DNA of 32,787 bases from Candidatus Aciduliprofundum sp. (GCA_015520565.1 WAPW01000067.1:1-32787), one strand, 5' to 3'; numbered from the stretch's first letter, positions 16,342-26,189 are shown. Made by a program: numbers and translations. The notes: generated from the letters alone by a model not told the origin.

Positions 16342-17649
16342 TCATTCCCAAGAGACCATTTCCTTAACCTTATCTTTTGCCTGCTCTCTCTTTTCTTGGA
16401 AATCTTTGAGCCAATTGTAAATTATATCCGCTGCCTCTCTCTTGCAAGGTCCACAAACTCTCTTTCCCTCCTTGCAGGACTCGTATATCTCTTTAAGGTA
16501 AGAATCATCCTCAATTAAATGATATACAAATAGCTCGTAAACTGAGCATATATCTGGGTTTCCACCATATTTCCTATGCTCTTCAAGAGTTGCTCCACCA
16601 CCTGTTTTTGCACGCATAACTTTCTTTCTTGCCTCTTCTGGAGAGTCCGTTAAGAATATGGCACTCTCGGGGATGGAAGATGACATCTTTCCTCCTGTTA
16701 GGCCTGTCATGAGGCGATGATAGGTAGCTGAGGGAGAATAAAATGTGTTTTCGTTGAATTCCTTCTCGTATGAGATTATAGCCCTATCAACTTTTATCCA
16801 ATCTTCTTTTTTTGAATCAAGAATGTAAAGCGCCTTATACGGCACATTTATTTTGAAATCAGAGAATCCTGCTGCCTCTAAATGAGGTATCAAACCTTTT
16901 AATTTCTTCTCAGCATCATTGCCCTTGTAGAATACTGCCAATGAAGAATCTTGCTGAGATATGCTAAACATTCTCCATCTTCCCACAATATCCCTAGTTA
17001 AACGCATATGAGGGTCTTGATCAACACCCACAGGCACAATAGTTGGCCTAGGTCCTCCAAACTTCTCAAGTTGCACATGCAGAATGTCTCCCACTTGCAC
17101 AAGCGGGGAAAATAAATGGCTCATATTGTCCTCTCCCGAAAACCCGTAAATTGCAAGGAACTCACTCATATTCACCTTCTTTGCAAGCTTCCAAGCAATG
17201 TCTTTCACTTCCTGCCTTCTAGATTGGAAATAAACTTCCGTTTTATTTGGGTCTAAACCTAAGGCAATATAGCTTGGCACATACTCTTCTAAAGCTATTT
17301 TCTCAGCGTCTTTTAAAGATATTCCGCGAAAGGCGTATGCTTCTATATCTGCAACAGCAATATGGACATCTGCACCTTGAGATTGGTAGTAGCGAACTTG
17401 CTCAATGGTCATCTTGTGCCCAAAATGCATCTTACCTGAGGGCATCAATCCAGTTAAAACCGCAAAATTTCTATTGTTCTTGATGGCATCATAAATATAT
17501 TCAAATCCCCTGTGCCCAAATATAACTCCCCTGCGGAAAAGAATTGGCGCATCGGGCAAGTCAAAGTTAAATGGAGATATGCCAAACTGGTCACGAAGCT
17601 TTGCATAATCTTTGTATTGCTGAGATGACCAAGGATTTATAAGCTGCAT
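16342..17649 (-). CDS. trpS: Tryptophan--tRNA ligase
   Basis: A 435-residue class I aminoacyl-tRNA synthetase of the archaeal/eukaryotic TrpRS type, charging tRNA-Trp with tryptophan. The nucleotide-binding HIGH equivalent is HFGH (75-78) within LMPSGKMHFGHKM; the KMSKS equivalent is KMSSS (321-325). GVDQDPHMRLTRD (208-220) is typical of TrpRS. Near the C-terminus a CGPC pair follows another Cys. The start MQLINPWSSQQYKDY fits the archaeal family. A 20-base gap separates it from the upstream TOPRIM gene. Confidence 0.95.
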   Translation of the reverse strand: MQLINPWSSQQYKDYAKLRDQFGISPFNFDLPDAPILFRRGVIFGHRGFEYIYDAIKNNRNFAVLTGLMPSGKMHFGHKMTIEQVRYYQSQGADVHIAVADIEAYAFRGISLKDAEKIALEEYVPSYIALGLDPNKTEVYFQSRRQEVKDIAWKLAKKVNMSEFLAIYGFSGEDNMSHLFSPLVQVGDILHVQLEKFGGPRPTIVPVGVDQDPHMRLTRDIVGRWRMFSISQQDSSLAVFYKGNDAEKKLKGLIPHLEAAGFSDFKINVPYKALYILDSKKEDWIKVDRAIISYEKEFNENTFYSPSATYHRLMTGLTGGKMSSSIPESAIFLTDSPEEARKKVMRAKTGGGATLEEHRKYGGNPDICSVYELFVYHLIEDDSYLKEIYESCKEGKRVCGPCKREAADIIYNWLKDFQEKREQAKDKVKEMVSWE

Positions 17650-17669
17650 ACTCGGGTAATGGGTTGCAT

Positions 17670-18065
17670 TTAAATAACTTTTTCAGAGAGCATTACTAAT
17701 TCTTCCACAGTTGATATATGAGAGCCAAGATAAAATCCAAGCTTTCTGCGGTATTCCATATCGCACATAACATCATTATCACGCAAAAGATTGAAAAGGC
17801 GTCCTGCAAGATAACTTCCCTTCTTATCCCAATCCGTCAAAATGATTATCTTCCTATACTTTTTTGAAATTCTATCTGCCAAACTTGCCAATGTATGACC
17901 AGAATTTAGCACAATTATCTTGCCTTCAAACCCGAGCTCTTCTAGAGCTTTTTTGTCCCTCTTTCCTTCAACTAAAATAGGCGTATTCTCATTATCCTCC
18001 TTCATTTCGTCAATTATTAGCAGAATCTTGGCTAAGAACTCTTTGGATATGCCAAGCTCATTCAT
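17670..18065 (-). CDS. TOPRIM-domain protein (UPF0292-like)
   Basis: A protein of about 131 residues consisting of little more than a TOPRIM fold. It has ILVEGKRDKKALEELGF, with the catalytic Glu, and IILTDWDKKG, with the DxD pair. Small archaeal TOPRIM proteins of this kind (UPF0292) resemble RNase M5 and DnaG cores, but their function is not established. ATG at 18065 (MNELGISKEF) overlaps the end of the methyltransferase gene by 8 bases and is preferred; a TTG at 18080 would add five residues. The overlap suggests co-translation with the methyltransferase upstream. Confidence 0.8.
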   Translation of the reverse strand: MNELGISKEFLAKILLIIDEMKEDNENTPILVEGKRDKKALEELGFEGKIIVLNSGHTLASLADRISKKYRKIIILTDWDKKGSYLAGRLFNLLRDNDVMCDMEYRRKLGFYLGSHISTVEELVMLSEKVI

Positions 18066-18771
18066 CTCTAAGCCCCACAACTATTATCCTTTCCGAATAC
18101 CCAGAGAATTCATTCATATCATAATCGCCAAAAATTGCTTCAATCTTGAAGCCCACATCTCTCATCTCATCCACGATTTCCTCTTTCTCTATGGGATAAA
18201 TTGTCATCTCTGCCACTTTTCTTCTCAAATTCTCTCCTTCTACAATATCATAAAAATACAGAATCTTCCAATGGTCATCCTTTCTTATGGGCACAAAGAA
18301 TCTGCTGTAAATTTTATCATCTTTGAATTTTGTATCCCCATGGTGCACAATACCCTCAACCATCTCAAAGGGATTTATTATATCAACTATCAATCTTCCT
18401 CCCTTGCGAAGATGCTGGTATGCGTTTTTCAATATCCTCATTCTATCTTCCTTTGGAAACATTATCAATGAGTTTATGCCTATGATTTCCAAACAAAATC
18501 TTTCTTCAATTTTGAAATTCCTTGCATCCCATTTGAGCAATTTCACATTCTTTCCCTCTAAATTTTTTCTGGCTAAAGAGAGCATCTTCTCGTTCAAATC
18601 TATACCATACATATTCGGATTGTCCAAATAGTACAAAATCCTTCCCGTTCCGCAGAAGAGTTCAAGCACATTCTCGCATCCATCTGCATATTTTTTGTAA
18701 AGAGGAATATCCTCCTTGAAATCAAAATAGAATAAATCGTATATCTCTGCTTCCACATCGTAGAAATCCAT
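18058..18771 (-). CDS. Class I SAM-dependent methyltransferase
   Basis: A 237-residue methyltransferase. Motif I is VLELFCGTGR (35-44), the acidic residue of motif II lies in YGIDLNEKML (Asp58), and the post-II region LLKWDARNF continues the Rossmann fold. The C-terminal half has beta-strand sequences ending in YSERIIVVGL. The substrate is unknown. It lies 4 bases after the adenosine-specific kinase gene and overlaps the TOPRIM gene, so the three form an operon on the minus strand. Confidence 0.82.
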   Translation of the reverse strand: MDFYDVEAEIYDLFYFDFKEDIPLYKKYADGCENVLELFCGTGRILYYLDNPNMYGIDLNEKMLSLARKNLEGKNVKLLKWDARNFKIEERFCLEIIGINSLIMFPKEDRMRILKNAYQHLRKGGRLIVDIINPFEMVEGIVHHGDTKFKDDKIYSRFFVPIRKDDHWKILYFYDIVEGENLRRKVAEMTIYPIEKEEIVDEMRDVGFKIEAIFGDYDMNEFSGYSERIIVVGLRDE

Positions 18772-18775
18772 AGAA

Positions 18776-19261
18776 TCACAGCTTGTATCCTATTTTACGC
18801 AAGAACTCTTTTCTCTCTTTTTTCTTTTCCTCATTCTCCACGCCAAGGGGTGTATAGCCATCCACTATTCCAAGTATTGCGTTTCCCTGCTCTGTCTTCC
18901 CTATTATTACCTGTAGGGGATTTGCACTTGCCACCATTATTCTGGTAATTTCCTGCACATTCTTCAGAGCGTTGAGAACATTTATTGGATAGGCATTGCG
19001 TAGAAGGATTATGAAAGCATGCCCAGCTCCAATATTTTTGCAGTTTTCAATTGCAAAATCGGTTAATTCTTCATCGGTACCCTCGTACCTTATCAACCTA
19101 TCCCCAGAGGCCTCACAGAATGCAAATCCAAATTTGATGTTAGGCATACTGGTAACTAAGGCCTCGTAGATGTCCTCTGCGCTCTTTATAAAATGCGTGT
19201 ATCCTATTATGACATTCACATTTTCTTCTGGCTTTTTTATATCTACCACATCAATTTCCAT
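18776..19261 (-). CDS. Adenosine-specific kinase family protein
   Basis: A 161-residue archaeal protein closely matching the adenosine-specific kinase family (PF04008). It has [61 protein letters not shown] and the C-terminal FLRKIGYKL. The assigned activity rests on one studied archaeal member and adenosine binding; its physiological role is not settled. It is first in the kinase-methyltransferase-TOPRIM run. Divergent glpK starts 74 bases away. Confidence 0.88.
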   Translation of the reverse strand: MEIDVVDIKKPEENVNVIIGYTHFIKSAEDIYEALVTSMPNIKFGFAFCEASGDRLIRYEGTDEELTDFAIENCKNIGAGHAFIILLRNAYPINVLNALKNVQEITRIMVASANPLQVIIGKTEQGNAILGIVDGYTPLGVENEEKKKERKEFLRKIGYKL

Positions 19262-19334
19262 ACCCTATAATCTAAAAAATCATTCTTAATATTTTCTACC
19301 AAAATTAATATTCTGCGGGGCAATTCTCTTATCT

Positions 19335-20771
19335 ATGGGTAAAATTCTTGCACTAGATGAGGGCACAACAAATGTAAAGGCCTCTTTAATTGATGAAAAT
19401 GGAAATATTATAACCCATTCTAAAGAGTTCAGGCAGATATACCCGAAGCCGGGATGGGTTGAGCATGAGCCAGAGGAGATTTTTAGAACTCAAATTGAAG
19501 TTGCAAGAGAAATTGCTAAGGATGAGAAAATAGAGGCAATAGGCATAACGAATCAAAGAGAAACAATTGTAATATGGGATAAAGAGGGAAAGCCAATATA
19601 CAATGCAATAGTTTGGCAATGCAGAAGAACTGCAGATATGATGGAAGAAATAAAGAAAGAATATGGAGAGATGATAAGAGAGAAAACGGGGTTGATAGCA
19701 GATGCATATTTCTCTGCGAGCAAGATAAAATGGATCTTGGATAATGTACCTAGGGCAAGGGAAAGAGCTGAGAATGGAGAGCTCATGGCTGGCACGATAG
19801 ATTCTTATCTTATTTACAAACTTACGGGAGAGCATCTTACGGATCCTTCAAATGCCTCAAGAACTATGCTCTTTAACATAAAAAATGGAGAATGGGATGA
19901 TGAGCTTTTGGAATTATTTAACATTCCTCAAGGAATTCTTCCAGAGGTAAAGGACTCAAGCGATGTATTTGGATACACAAAATTGTTTGGAAGGGAAGTA
20001 CCTGTGGCAGGAGTTCTAGGTGATCAGCAAGCAGCATTATTTGGGCAAGTATGCATCAGCCCTGGGATGCTCAAAGTAACTTACGGCACTGGAAATTTCC
20101 TGCTGGCAAATACAGGAAATGATGCAATGTATTCTAAGAATCTGCTAACTACAATAGCATGGAGAATAAGAGGAGAAACTACATATGCCCTTGAGGGAAG
20201 TGTATTCATTACAGGAGCTGCATTAAAATGGTTAAAAAAATTGGGAATTTTGAAAAATTATGAAGAGAGCAAGAATATGGCAAAAAATTCCAAAGATAGA
20301 GATTTATTTTTTGTTCCTGCATTCTCAGGCCTTGGCTCTCCATACTGGGACCCATATGCAAGGGGCTTGCTCATAGGGATAACGAGAAGCACAGGAAAGG
20401 AGGATATTGTTAGAGCTGCTTTAGAATCAATAGCGTATCAAACAAGGGATGTTGTGGAAGAAATGAAGAAAAGTATGGATATAAAAGAAATTAGAGTGGA
20501 TGGCGGAGCTTCAAAGAATAATTACCTTATGCAATTCCAAGCTGATATTCTAGGCATACCCATTCTAAGGCCGAAAATTCAAGAAACCACATCCTTAGGA
20601 GCTGCATTCATAGCAGGCATAACAATGGGAATTTGGAAGATGAAAGATTTGCCTAGATTATGGAAGGAAGATGAGAGGTTTGAATCTAAAATGGATGAGG
20701 GAGAAAGGGAAAAATTATACGGCAAGTGGAAAGATGCAGTAGCAAGAGCTTTAGGTTGGGCTAAAGGGTAG
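19335..20771 (+). CDS. glpK: Glycerol kinase
   Basis: A 478-residue FGGY-family sugar kinase. It has the N-terminal phosphate loop [56 protein letters not shown], and [10 protein letters not shown], followed by [14 protein letters not shown] and the C-terminal [17 protein letters not shown]. These are hallmarks of glycerol kinase, which makes glycerol 3-phosphate. No glycerol facilitator or glycerol-phosphate dehydrogenase lies beside it. The phosphate loop reads DEGTT where bacterial enzymes usually have DQGTT, and the protein is about 20 residues shorter. A TTAATA-like box about 30 bases upstream suggests its own promoter. Confidence 0.88.
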   Translation: MGKILALDEGTTNVKASLIDENGNIITHSKEFRQIYPKPGWVEHEPEEIFRTQIEVAREIAKDEKIEAIGITNQRETIVIWDKEGKPIYNAIVWQCRRTADMMEEIKKEYGEMIREKTGLIADAYFSASKIKWILDNVPRARERAENGELMAGTIDSYLIYKLTGEHLTDPSNASRTMLFNIKNGEWDDELLELFNIPQGILPEVKDSSDVFGYTKLFGREVPVAGVLGDQQAALFGQVCISPGMLKVTYGTGNFLLANTGNDAMYSKNLLTTIAWRIRGETTYALEGSVFITGAALKWLKKLGILKNYEESKNMAKNSKDRDLFFVPAFSGLGSPYWDPYARGLLIGITRSTGKEDIVRAALESIAYQTRDVVEEMKKSMDIKEIRVDGGASKNNYLMQFQADILGIPILRPKIQETTSLGAAFIAGITMGIWKMKDLPRLWKEDERFESKMDEGEREKLYGKWKDAVARALGWAKG

Positions 20772-20815
20772 AAGGTTTTAAATACATTCAATCCCTAATT
20801 ACAAAAGGGGTAAAA

Positions 20816-21361
20816 ATGGGAAAAGAAGAGATAGAAAGGAGGGCAAAAGAGATAATGAAGATTCTTGGCAAGGATAAGAATTTCAGTGAGGATTTTAAAA
20901 TTGAGTTATTTGGCAATAGGTATGTTCTATTATCCACTACTTATTTTCCATACGAGTGTATGAAAGATATGGAAGAGCTATTTGGCGGTGTTGGTGATTT
21001 TGTTCTCTATCGTGGAGGAAAGAGAGTTGGAAAAAAGTTAGTTAAAGAGTACAACGAGTATGTGAAAGATAAGTCATTGAATATTTACGATGTCTTGTCA
21101 GCAGTTGGCTGGTACTTTGGCTGGGCTATAGGAGAATACATAAGAGAGGGAGAGAATTTTAGAATGATTCTATACTATTCATTTGAAGCGGAAAGTTATC
21201 TGAAGAACGAGGGAAAGAGCGATAAGCCAGTGTGCCATTTTATGAGAGGCGTTCTAACAGGGATTGTAGAGGAGGCAGAAGGGGAGAAATACGAGGGAAA
21301 AGAGCTGAAATGTATGGCTCAAGGTTATAATTACTGCGAGTTTTTAATAGAAAAAGTGTAA
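20816..21361 (+). CDS. V4R-domain protein
   Basis: A 181-residue protein ending in a V4R (4-vinyl reductase-like) domain: CHFMRGVLTGIVEEA, then CMAQGYNYCEFLI, with the conserved cysteines of this small-molecule-binding fold. V4R domains sense hydrophobic ligands in regulators and occur alone in archaea; no DNA-binding or enzyme domain is attached here. A TTTTAAATA box (about 20777-20785) lies about 35 bases before the ATG, so it probably has its own promoter. The partner is unknown. Confidence 0.78.
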   Translation: MGKEEIERRAKEIMKILGKDKNFSEDFKIELFGNRYVLLSTTYFPYECMKDMEELFGGVGDFVLYRGGKRVGKKLVKEYNEYVKDKSLNIYDVLSAVGWYFGWAIGEYIREGENFRMILYYSFEAESYLKNEGKSDKPVCHFMRGVLTGIVEEAEGEKYEGKELKCMAQGYNYCEFLIEKV

Positions 21362-21430
21362 TTTTCCTCAAAATTTTTATATTTGTGCTTTTCATGTCAT
21401 TATTCAGAACTTATAAGGAGGTGATGTAAA

Positions 21431-22768
21431 ATGAAAAAGTTGTTAATAATAGGTATGGTGACTGTATTGCTTTTAAGCATTACGGCAGGCACAACATTTG
21501 CTAAAGCTAACTCTAACAGCTGGGGCTATAAACTTAACATAAATCTTCAGAAGGATGTAGAGCCATACCTAAAGGTGATAACTGATGTTCTAGTAACGCA
21601 TTACAACGATATGAACTCAACATACCAGATAAACTCTTATAATGTGGAGCTAAATGGAAATGTAAAGCTTGCAGGAGCTATGGAGAAAAATGGAAATGTG
21701 GTTAATTTTAATACAGCAGATTCTACAAACGCAAACTTGAAGTTTTATTTCAATGGTACATTTCCAAATTATGTAAATTCATCAGGCCTATTTGGACATT
21801 TTGAACCTAAGAACCTAAATATATCTGGTGTGGATAATTTAATAAAAACTAAGATTTCAAATGGTACAGCTACCACAGATGGTAATGGAAATGTATCTGC
21901 TATTGATTCCCAAACAAGTGAGCATATAAATCTGCATGTTAACGGCAAAAATTTGCCCGTGGCCTTAGAATTGTACGCTTTGCTCCATGGAAATTATAAC
22001 CTAAGTTATGCAAACGATTTTGCTCACCACATACCTTTGCAGTACTACAATCTAATAAGCAAATACCTAAACATTACAACCTATGATAATTTCAACTTTA
22101 CTGTAGAGGTTAAGTACTACGACCACACAATTACAACATTCTCTCCCGCTTTACAACTATTGCCAAAGCACGAGTACAATTCAACAATGAACATACAGGG
22201 CAACTATTCTGGAGTAATAAAGATAGTGGGACTGCAAGAGAAATATATAAAAATACTTGAGACGCTTCTTAACAAGACATTTGTTGTAAATGGTAATGTG
22301 GCAGAATATACCTTCCAAGGCAACATATCAAGGTCTGAGAATATAACAGTTCCATCTCTCAACATAATCGGTGAGATGAAGTATGGCGGTGAAAATGTGT
22401 ATGTGGTTCAAGTATTCAGCAGCGGAAAACAGCTAAGGAGTTCATCTAGAGCATTTGAAAATGTACAGTTCTACTATTTCTATTCTCCGTCTAAGAAGTT
22501 CATAGTAGGAGAAGGCATAAATATAGGCACTATGAGATTTGACACCCAGCCAACCACATATTCGGATGCAATGAATGAAATAAAATCCATAGAGAACCAA
22601 GAAAATTCTGAGAGCACAAGTCCAAATAATCCAACCGCTGCTACAATACCCTCATGGCTCCTACCCTTGTCCATTGGAATAGTCATAGTGGTTATTGTAG
22701 GTGCAGTCGTGGGAATTCTCGTAAAGAAAAAGAAGGAAGAACTAGAGAACGATGAGAAGGATGAGTAA
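21431..22768 (+). CDS. Secreted, C-terminally anchored glycoprotein-like protein of unknown function
   Basis: Not recognised as a named family. Residues 1-25 form a cleavable-looking signal peptide (KKLLIIGMVTVLLLS, then ending TFAKA). A long beta-rich, Asn-rich ectodomain follows with many N-x-S/T sequons (such as NGT, NIS, NFT, NKT, NYS, NIT). A Ser/Thr/Pro/Asn linker (ENSESTSPNNPTAAT) leads to one transmembrane helix (about 411-433) and a short KKKKEE cytoplasmic tail. That is the layout of archaeal surface glycoproteins. The start is secure: an AAGGAGGTGAT SD site precedes the ATG, and this strong site suggests high expression. A T-run terminator follows. Confidence 0.8.
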   Translation: MKKLLIIGMVTVLLLSITAGTTFAKANSNSWGYKLNINLQKDVEPYLKVITDVLVTHYNDMNSTYQINSYNVELNGNVKLAGAMEKNGNVVNFNTADSTNANLKFYFNGTFPNYVNSSGLFGHFEPKNLNISGVDNLIKTKISNGTATTDGNGNVSAIDSQTSEHINLHVNGKNLPVALELYALLHGNYNLSYANDFAHHIPLQYYNLISKYLNITTYDNFNFTVEVKYYDHTITTFSPALQLLPKHEYNSTMNIQGNYSGVIKIVGLQEKYIKILETLLNKTFVVNGNVAEYTFQGNISRSENITVPSLNIIGEMKYGGENVYVVQVFSSGKQLRSSSRAFENVQFYYFYSPSKKFIVGEGINIGTMRFDTQPTTYSDAMNEIKSIENQENSESTSPNNPTAATIPSWLLPLSIGIVIVVIVGAVVGILVKKKKEELENDEKDE

Positions 22769-22780
22769 CTACACTTCTCC

Positions 22781-22787
22781 TTTTTTT
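22781..22787 (+). terminator. Oligo-T terminator after the glycoprotein-like gene
   Basis: TTCTCC followed by seven consecutive T residues, 12 bases after the stop at 22768. Runs of T on the coding strand are the main intrinsic termination signal in euryarchaea. There is no hairpin, and none is needed. The next gene starts at 22824. Confidence 0.5.
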
Positions 22788-22823
22788 ATGAAAATATTTT
22801 TTTGGTGAGTTCCTTTTACCTTT

Positions 22824-23987
22824 ATGCTCTACTACGAGAATCCTTATTTGAAAAGCGTGGAAGTTGAAGTTAAAGAGAAGAAAGGTAATAAATGTCTCCT
22901 CTCAGATACCATTCTATACCCCGGTGGGGGAGGACAGCCGCCCGATGAGGGCATTGCAATTTGCAATGGAAAAGAATATCCCATAAAGCACATTGGCTCT
23001 CTATGGCATGAAATTGATGGAGAATGCAATTGCAAAAAAATAAAAATTATTTTAAATTGGGATAGAAGGTACTTGCTAATGCGTTCCCACACAGCTGAGC
23101 ACACATTTTTCAGATTTTTAGAAAACAAAGGTGCAAAGATGGGTAAGATTGCATTAGACGAGGTTTCATCAATAATTTTCCAAGGAGATATTAGCATAGA
23201 AGATATCTTGGATGCTGAAGAAAAAACGAGGAAATTGATAAAAGAAGGTAGAAAAGTCACTACATTCTGGATTGAAAGGGAAGATGTACCAAATTATCCA
23301 GAGCTGAGGATAAAGCTTGAGAGAATAAGAGATGAAAGAATAAGAGTGGTAAAAATAGAAGGACATGATTTGTCTGCCTGCAAAGGAGTTCATATTGCCA
23401 ATCTATCCGAGATAGAGGATTTCGCCGTGGTGCATTTTAGAATGGGAAGGAAAAAGGAAGTGAAATTTGTAATTGGTGAGAAGGCAAGAAATTACCATTA
23501 TAGAGCTTCTAAAGAGATGCGCAAATTATTATGGCAGAGAAATTTGGATATGGAGAAAATTGAGAATTATATTGAAAATTTAGAAGAGGAGAATGAAAAA
23601 ATGAGAAAAGCGTTGAGAGATGCAAGCAAAGATTCAAAATTCAATATGGAAATATGTGGTGAAATTGAGCTACATTACCTCTTTTTGCCCTATGCAGAGA
23701 GAAAGATAATTCAAAGGAAAGCATTGGATATAGCAAATCACAACAATGCAATAGTGATGTATGGGATTGGAGAGAACAATGTAGTTTGCATTGCGTATAA
23801 TCCATTGTACCCATGGGCAAGGGAAGAGTATATGAAACTCTTGAAGAAGATGAATGGCAAAGGTGGAGGCAAAGGAAATTTTGTAAGTGGGAGTGTAGAA
23901 GATGCCAAAAAATTCATTGAAGAATTGAAAAAGATTATATGCGAAAAAGCATTACAATTGCATGGTGATGAAAATGGACATAGTTGA
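22824..23987 (+). CDS. Alanyl-tRNA editing protein AlaX, long form with DHHA1 domain
   Basis: A 387-residue stand-alone editing factor that hydrolyses mischarged tRNA-Ala. It matches the C-terminal half of AlaRS: an N-terminal beta-barrel with TILYPGGGGQPPDEG, the zinc-site motif HTAEH (His89, His93), the second half ACKGVHI (Cys186, His190), a coiled-coil (about 228-262, ENLEEENEKMRKALRD), and a C-terminal DHHA1 domain with the glycine-rich NGKGGGKGNFVSG. The length with coiled coil and DHHA1 marks the long AlaX type. Its last 26 bases overlap the M42 peptidase gene, suggesting co-translation. Confidence 0.92.
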   Translation: MLYYENPYLKSVEVEVKEKKGNKCLLSDTILYPGGGGQPPDEGIAICNGKEYPIKHIGSLWHEIDGECNCKKIKIILNWDRRYLLMRSHTAEHTFFRFLENKGAKMGKIALDEVSSIIFQGDISIEDILDAEEKTRKLIKEGRKVTTFWIEREDVPNYPELRIKLERIRDERIRVVKIEGHDLSACKGVHIANLSEIEDFAVVHFRMGRKKEVKFVIGEKARNYHYRASKEMRKLLWQRNLDMEKIENYIENLEEENEKMRKALRDASKDSKFNMEICGEIELHYLFLPYAERKIIQRKALDIANHNNAIVMYGIGENNVVCIAYNPLYPWAREEYMKLLKKMNGKGGGKGNFVSGSVEDAKKFIEELKKIICEKALQLHGDENGHS

Positions 23988-24984
23988 TTTGCTCAGAGAT
24001 TTTGTAATGGTTCCCGGAGTGAGCGGCTTTGAGAGGCCAATTAGAGATTTTCTCCTTGAGAAATTAAAGGAGTTGAATCCAAAGGTGGATGCCGTTGGAA
24101 ATGTATATGTGAGCATAGGAGAAGGGGATGATCATATTGCAATTATGGCACATATGGACGAAATTGGATTTGTGACAACGCATATTGAAGAAAATGGCTA
24201 TGTTCGCTTTGCTCCCGTTGGCGGTGTTGATGACAGGATGCTCTATGGCAGGGTTGTGGAAATATTCACTCCGAGAGGTACAATTTACGGTGTCATAGGT
24301 CTAATTCCCCCACATCTTACCACAGGCGAGGATAGAAAAAAGAATCCTACTTGGAAAGAGCTGGCAATTGACATTGGTGCAAAAAGCAGAAAGGAGGCAG
24401 AATCTTTAGGAGTAGGACCTGTTATGCCTGGACGCTGGAAGAAAGATTTTGTGAGAATGGGTGATTACATAGTAACAAGGGGATTAGATGACCGCGTTGG
24501 CTGCACGATTCTCTTTGAAGTTCTGAATAGAGTAAAAAATAAAAAATTGAAAAAGAAGGTGACTTTCATCTGGACTGTACAAGAAGAGACAGGATTGAGA
24601 GGTGCGAGTGCAATAACAACAAGAAGAGAGTTTGATGAGGTCTATGCCATAGACACAATGACAACGGGAATGATGCCGAGAGTGCCATTCCATTTAAGCC
24701 CTGTAAAGATTGGTGAAGGCCCAGCAATAAGATTCTTTGACAGAAGGGGTGCAGCTTCAGAGTTTTTGAGGGATAAAATAATGAAATTAGCAAAGGATAA
24801 TGGCATACCTGTACAAATTGCAATCACAGGGGGCTCCACGGATGCTTCAGTTGCATTCAATCATGGCCTAAAAGCTCTACCCATATGCATACCCGTAAAA
24901 TACACCCATAGCCCAGTAGAAATGGCAAATATTAGCGATATAAAGAATGCCCTTGAGTTAATAGAAAAAATAGTGGAAGATTAA
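23962..24984 (+). CDS. M42-family metalloaminopeptidase
   Basis: A 340-residue M42 peptidase (TET/glutamyl aminopeptidase type; some are annotated as endoglucanase). The two-metal site is visible: AHMDEIGF (His64, Asp66), GLDDRVG (Asp176), the catalytic QEETGLRGA (Glu208, Glu209), AIDTMTTG (Asp231) and KYTHSPVE (C-terminal His). Homologues form dodecameric tetrahedra that trim peptides released by the proteasome. The start is uncertain: MVMKM offers ATG at 23962, 23968 and 23974. Because GGTGAT (23964-23969) looks like the SD, 23974 has the spacing used elsewhere here. It follows alaX with an overlap. Confidence 0.92.
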   Translation: MVMKMDIVDLLRDFVMVPGVSGFERPIRDFLLEKLKELNPKVDAVGNVYVSIGEGDDHIAIMAHMDEIGFVTTHIEENGYVRFAPVGGVDDRMLYGRVVEIFTPRGTIYGVIGLIPPHLTTGEDRKKNPTWKELAIDIGAKSRKEAESLGVGPVMPGRWKKDFVRMGDYIVTRGLDDRVGCTILFEVLNRVKNKKLKKKVTFIWTVQEETGLRGASAITTRREFDEVYAIDTMTTGMMPRVPFHLSPVKIGEGPAIRFFDRRGAASEFLRDKIMKLAKDNGIPVQIAITGGSTDASVAFNHGLKALPICIPVKYTHSPVEMANISDIKNALELIEKIVED

Positions 24985-24986
24985 AT

Positions 24987-26189
24987 TTACATCTCTTCTT
25001 TTATTGCATTTGCCAATCTCTTAACTCCCTCTTGTATTTCCTCTATAGAAGGATATGTAAAGTTCAATCTCAGTGTATTCTTATGGTCTCTATATGGGAA
25101 GAAAGCGGCACCAATGACAAATGCAACCTTGTTCTTTATAGCCGTTTCAAACAACTTCTGTGCGTCCATACTCTCAGGCAAAGTCACCCATAGGAACATT
25201 CCACCATTTGGCTTGGTCCATCTTACACCATCGGGGAAATAATCTTCAAGAGCATCAAGCATAGCATCTCTCTTCTCTTTGTAAAGCTTTATTATCTTTG
25301 GTATGTGCTCATCAAAGTATCCACCTTTTATGTACTCTTGTGCCACATACTGCAAAAATGGGCTAGTGCATAAATCAACACCCTGCTTTGCTAAAACTGC
25401 CTTTTGAATTATATCCTTGTGAGCCACCATATAAGCAATTCTCATTCCCGGGCTCAGAGTTTTTGAAAATGTTCCAAGATAAATAACTCTTTCATCCTTA
25501 TCCATTCTCTTTATCTGAGGCACTGGCTTTCCTGAGAAGCGTAACTCTTCATAGGGACCATCTTCCATTATTAACAAATCATACTCCTCGGCAAGCTCAA
25601 GAAGATACTTTCTCCTATCTTCAGACATAGTAACTCCTGCAGGATTCTGGAAAGTTGGTATGGTGTATATTAACTTTGGCTTTATACCTTTATTTTTTAA
25701 TTCTTTGAGCTTATCTTCTAGCATATCAACAATCATTCCATTATCGTCCATCTCAATCTGCTCATATCTTGGATTGTAAGATTGAAACGCTGTTAGAACC
25801 CCAACATAGGTAGGTGCTTCTACGATAACAGTATCTCCTGGATCTATGAAAATTTTAGCTGCAAGGTATAGACCCTGCTGAGAGCCAGTTATAACTAAAA
25901 TATTATCCCTTTCAATATTTTGAAAATTGTAGCGTGAGTTTAGGAAATCTGCAAGTGTATATCTAAATGTATTCACTCCTTCAGTAGAGCCATATTGAAG
26001 CATTTTATCTCCGTACCTATCCATCATATAAGAGACAATATTCTTTATCAAATCTATTGGAAATGCCTGCGGACTTGGAAGACCTCCAGCAAATGATATT
26101 ATATCTGGCTCTTGGGTAACTTTGAGCAACTCTCTAATCTCCGATGCTTTTAAATGCTTTGCAATTTCCGAAAATTCTTCATCCCACAT
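24987..26189 (-). CDS. Class I/II PLP-dependent aminotransferase
   Basis: A 400-residue fold-type I aminotransferase. The PLP lysine is Lys243 in GTFSKTLSPGMR; other active-site residues are Asn182 (PTFQNPAG) and Asp210-Tyr213 (EDGPYEE), with ISFAGGLPSPQAFP near the start. These fit the subgroup with aromatic, 2-aminoadipate and MocR-type aminotransferases; the substrate is not decided by sequence. The ATG follows GGTGATC, a good SD site. It is divergent from glnA, with a palindrome in between, so it is probably a glutamate-dependent step coordinated with nitrogen supply (inference). Its stop is 2 bases from the M42 gene, convergent. Confidence 0.9.
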   Translation of the reverse strand: MWDEEFSEIAKHLKASEIRELLKVTQEPDIISFAGGLPSPQAFPIDLIKNIVSYMMDRYGDKMLQYGSTEGVNTFRYTLADFLNSRYNFQNIERDNILVITGSQQGLYLAAKIFIDPGDTVIVEAPTYVGVLTAFQSYNPRYEQIEMDDNGMIVDMLEDKLKELKNKGIKPKLIYTIPTFQNPAGVTMSEDRRKYLLELAEEYDLLIMEDGPYEELRFSGKPVPQIKRMDKDERVIYLGTFSKTLSPGMRIAYMVAHKDIIQKAVLAKQGVDLCTSPFLQYVAQEYIKGGYFDEHIPKIIKLYKEKRDAMLDALEDYFPDGVRWTKPNGGMFLWVTLPESMDAQKLFETAIKNKVAFVIGAAFFPYRDHKNTLRLNFTYPSIEEIQEGVKRLANAIKEEM

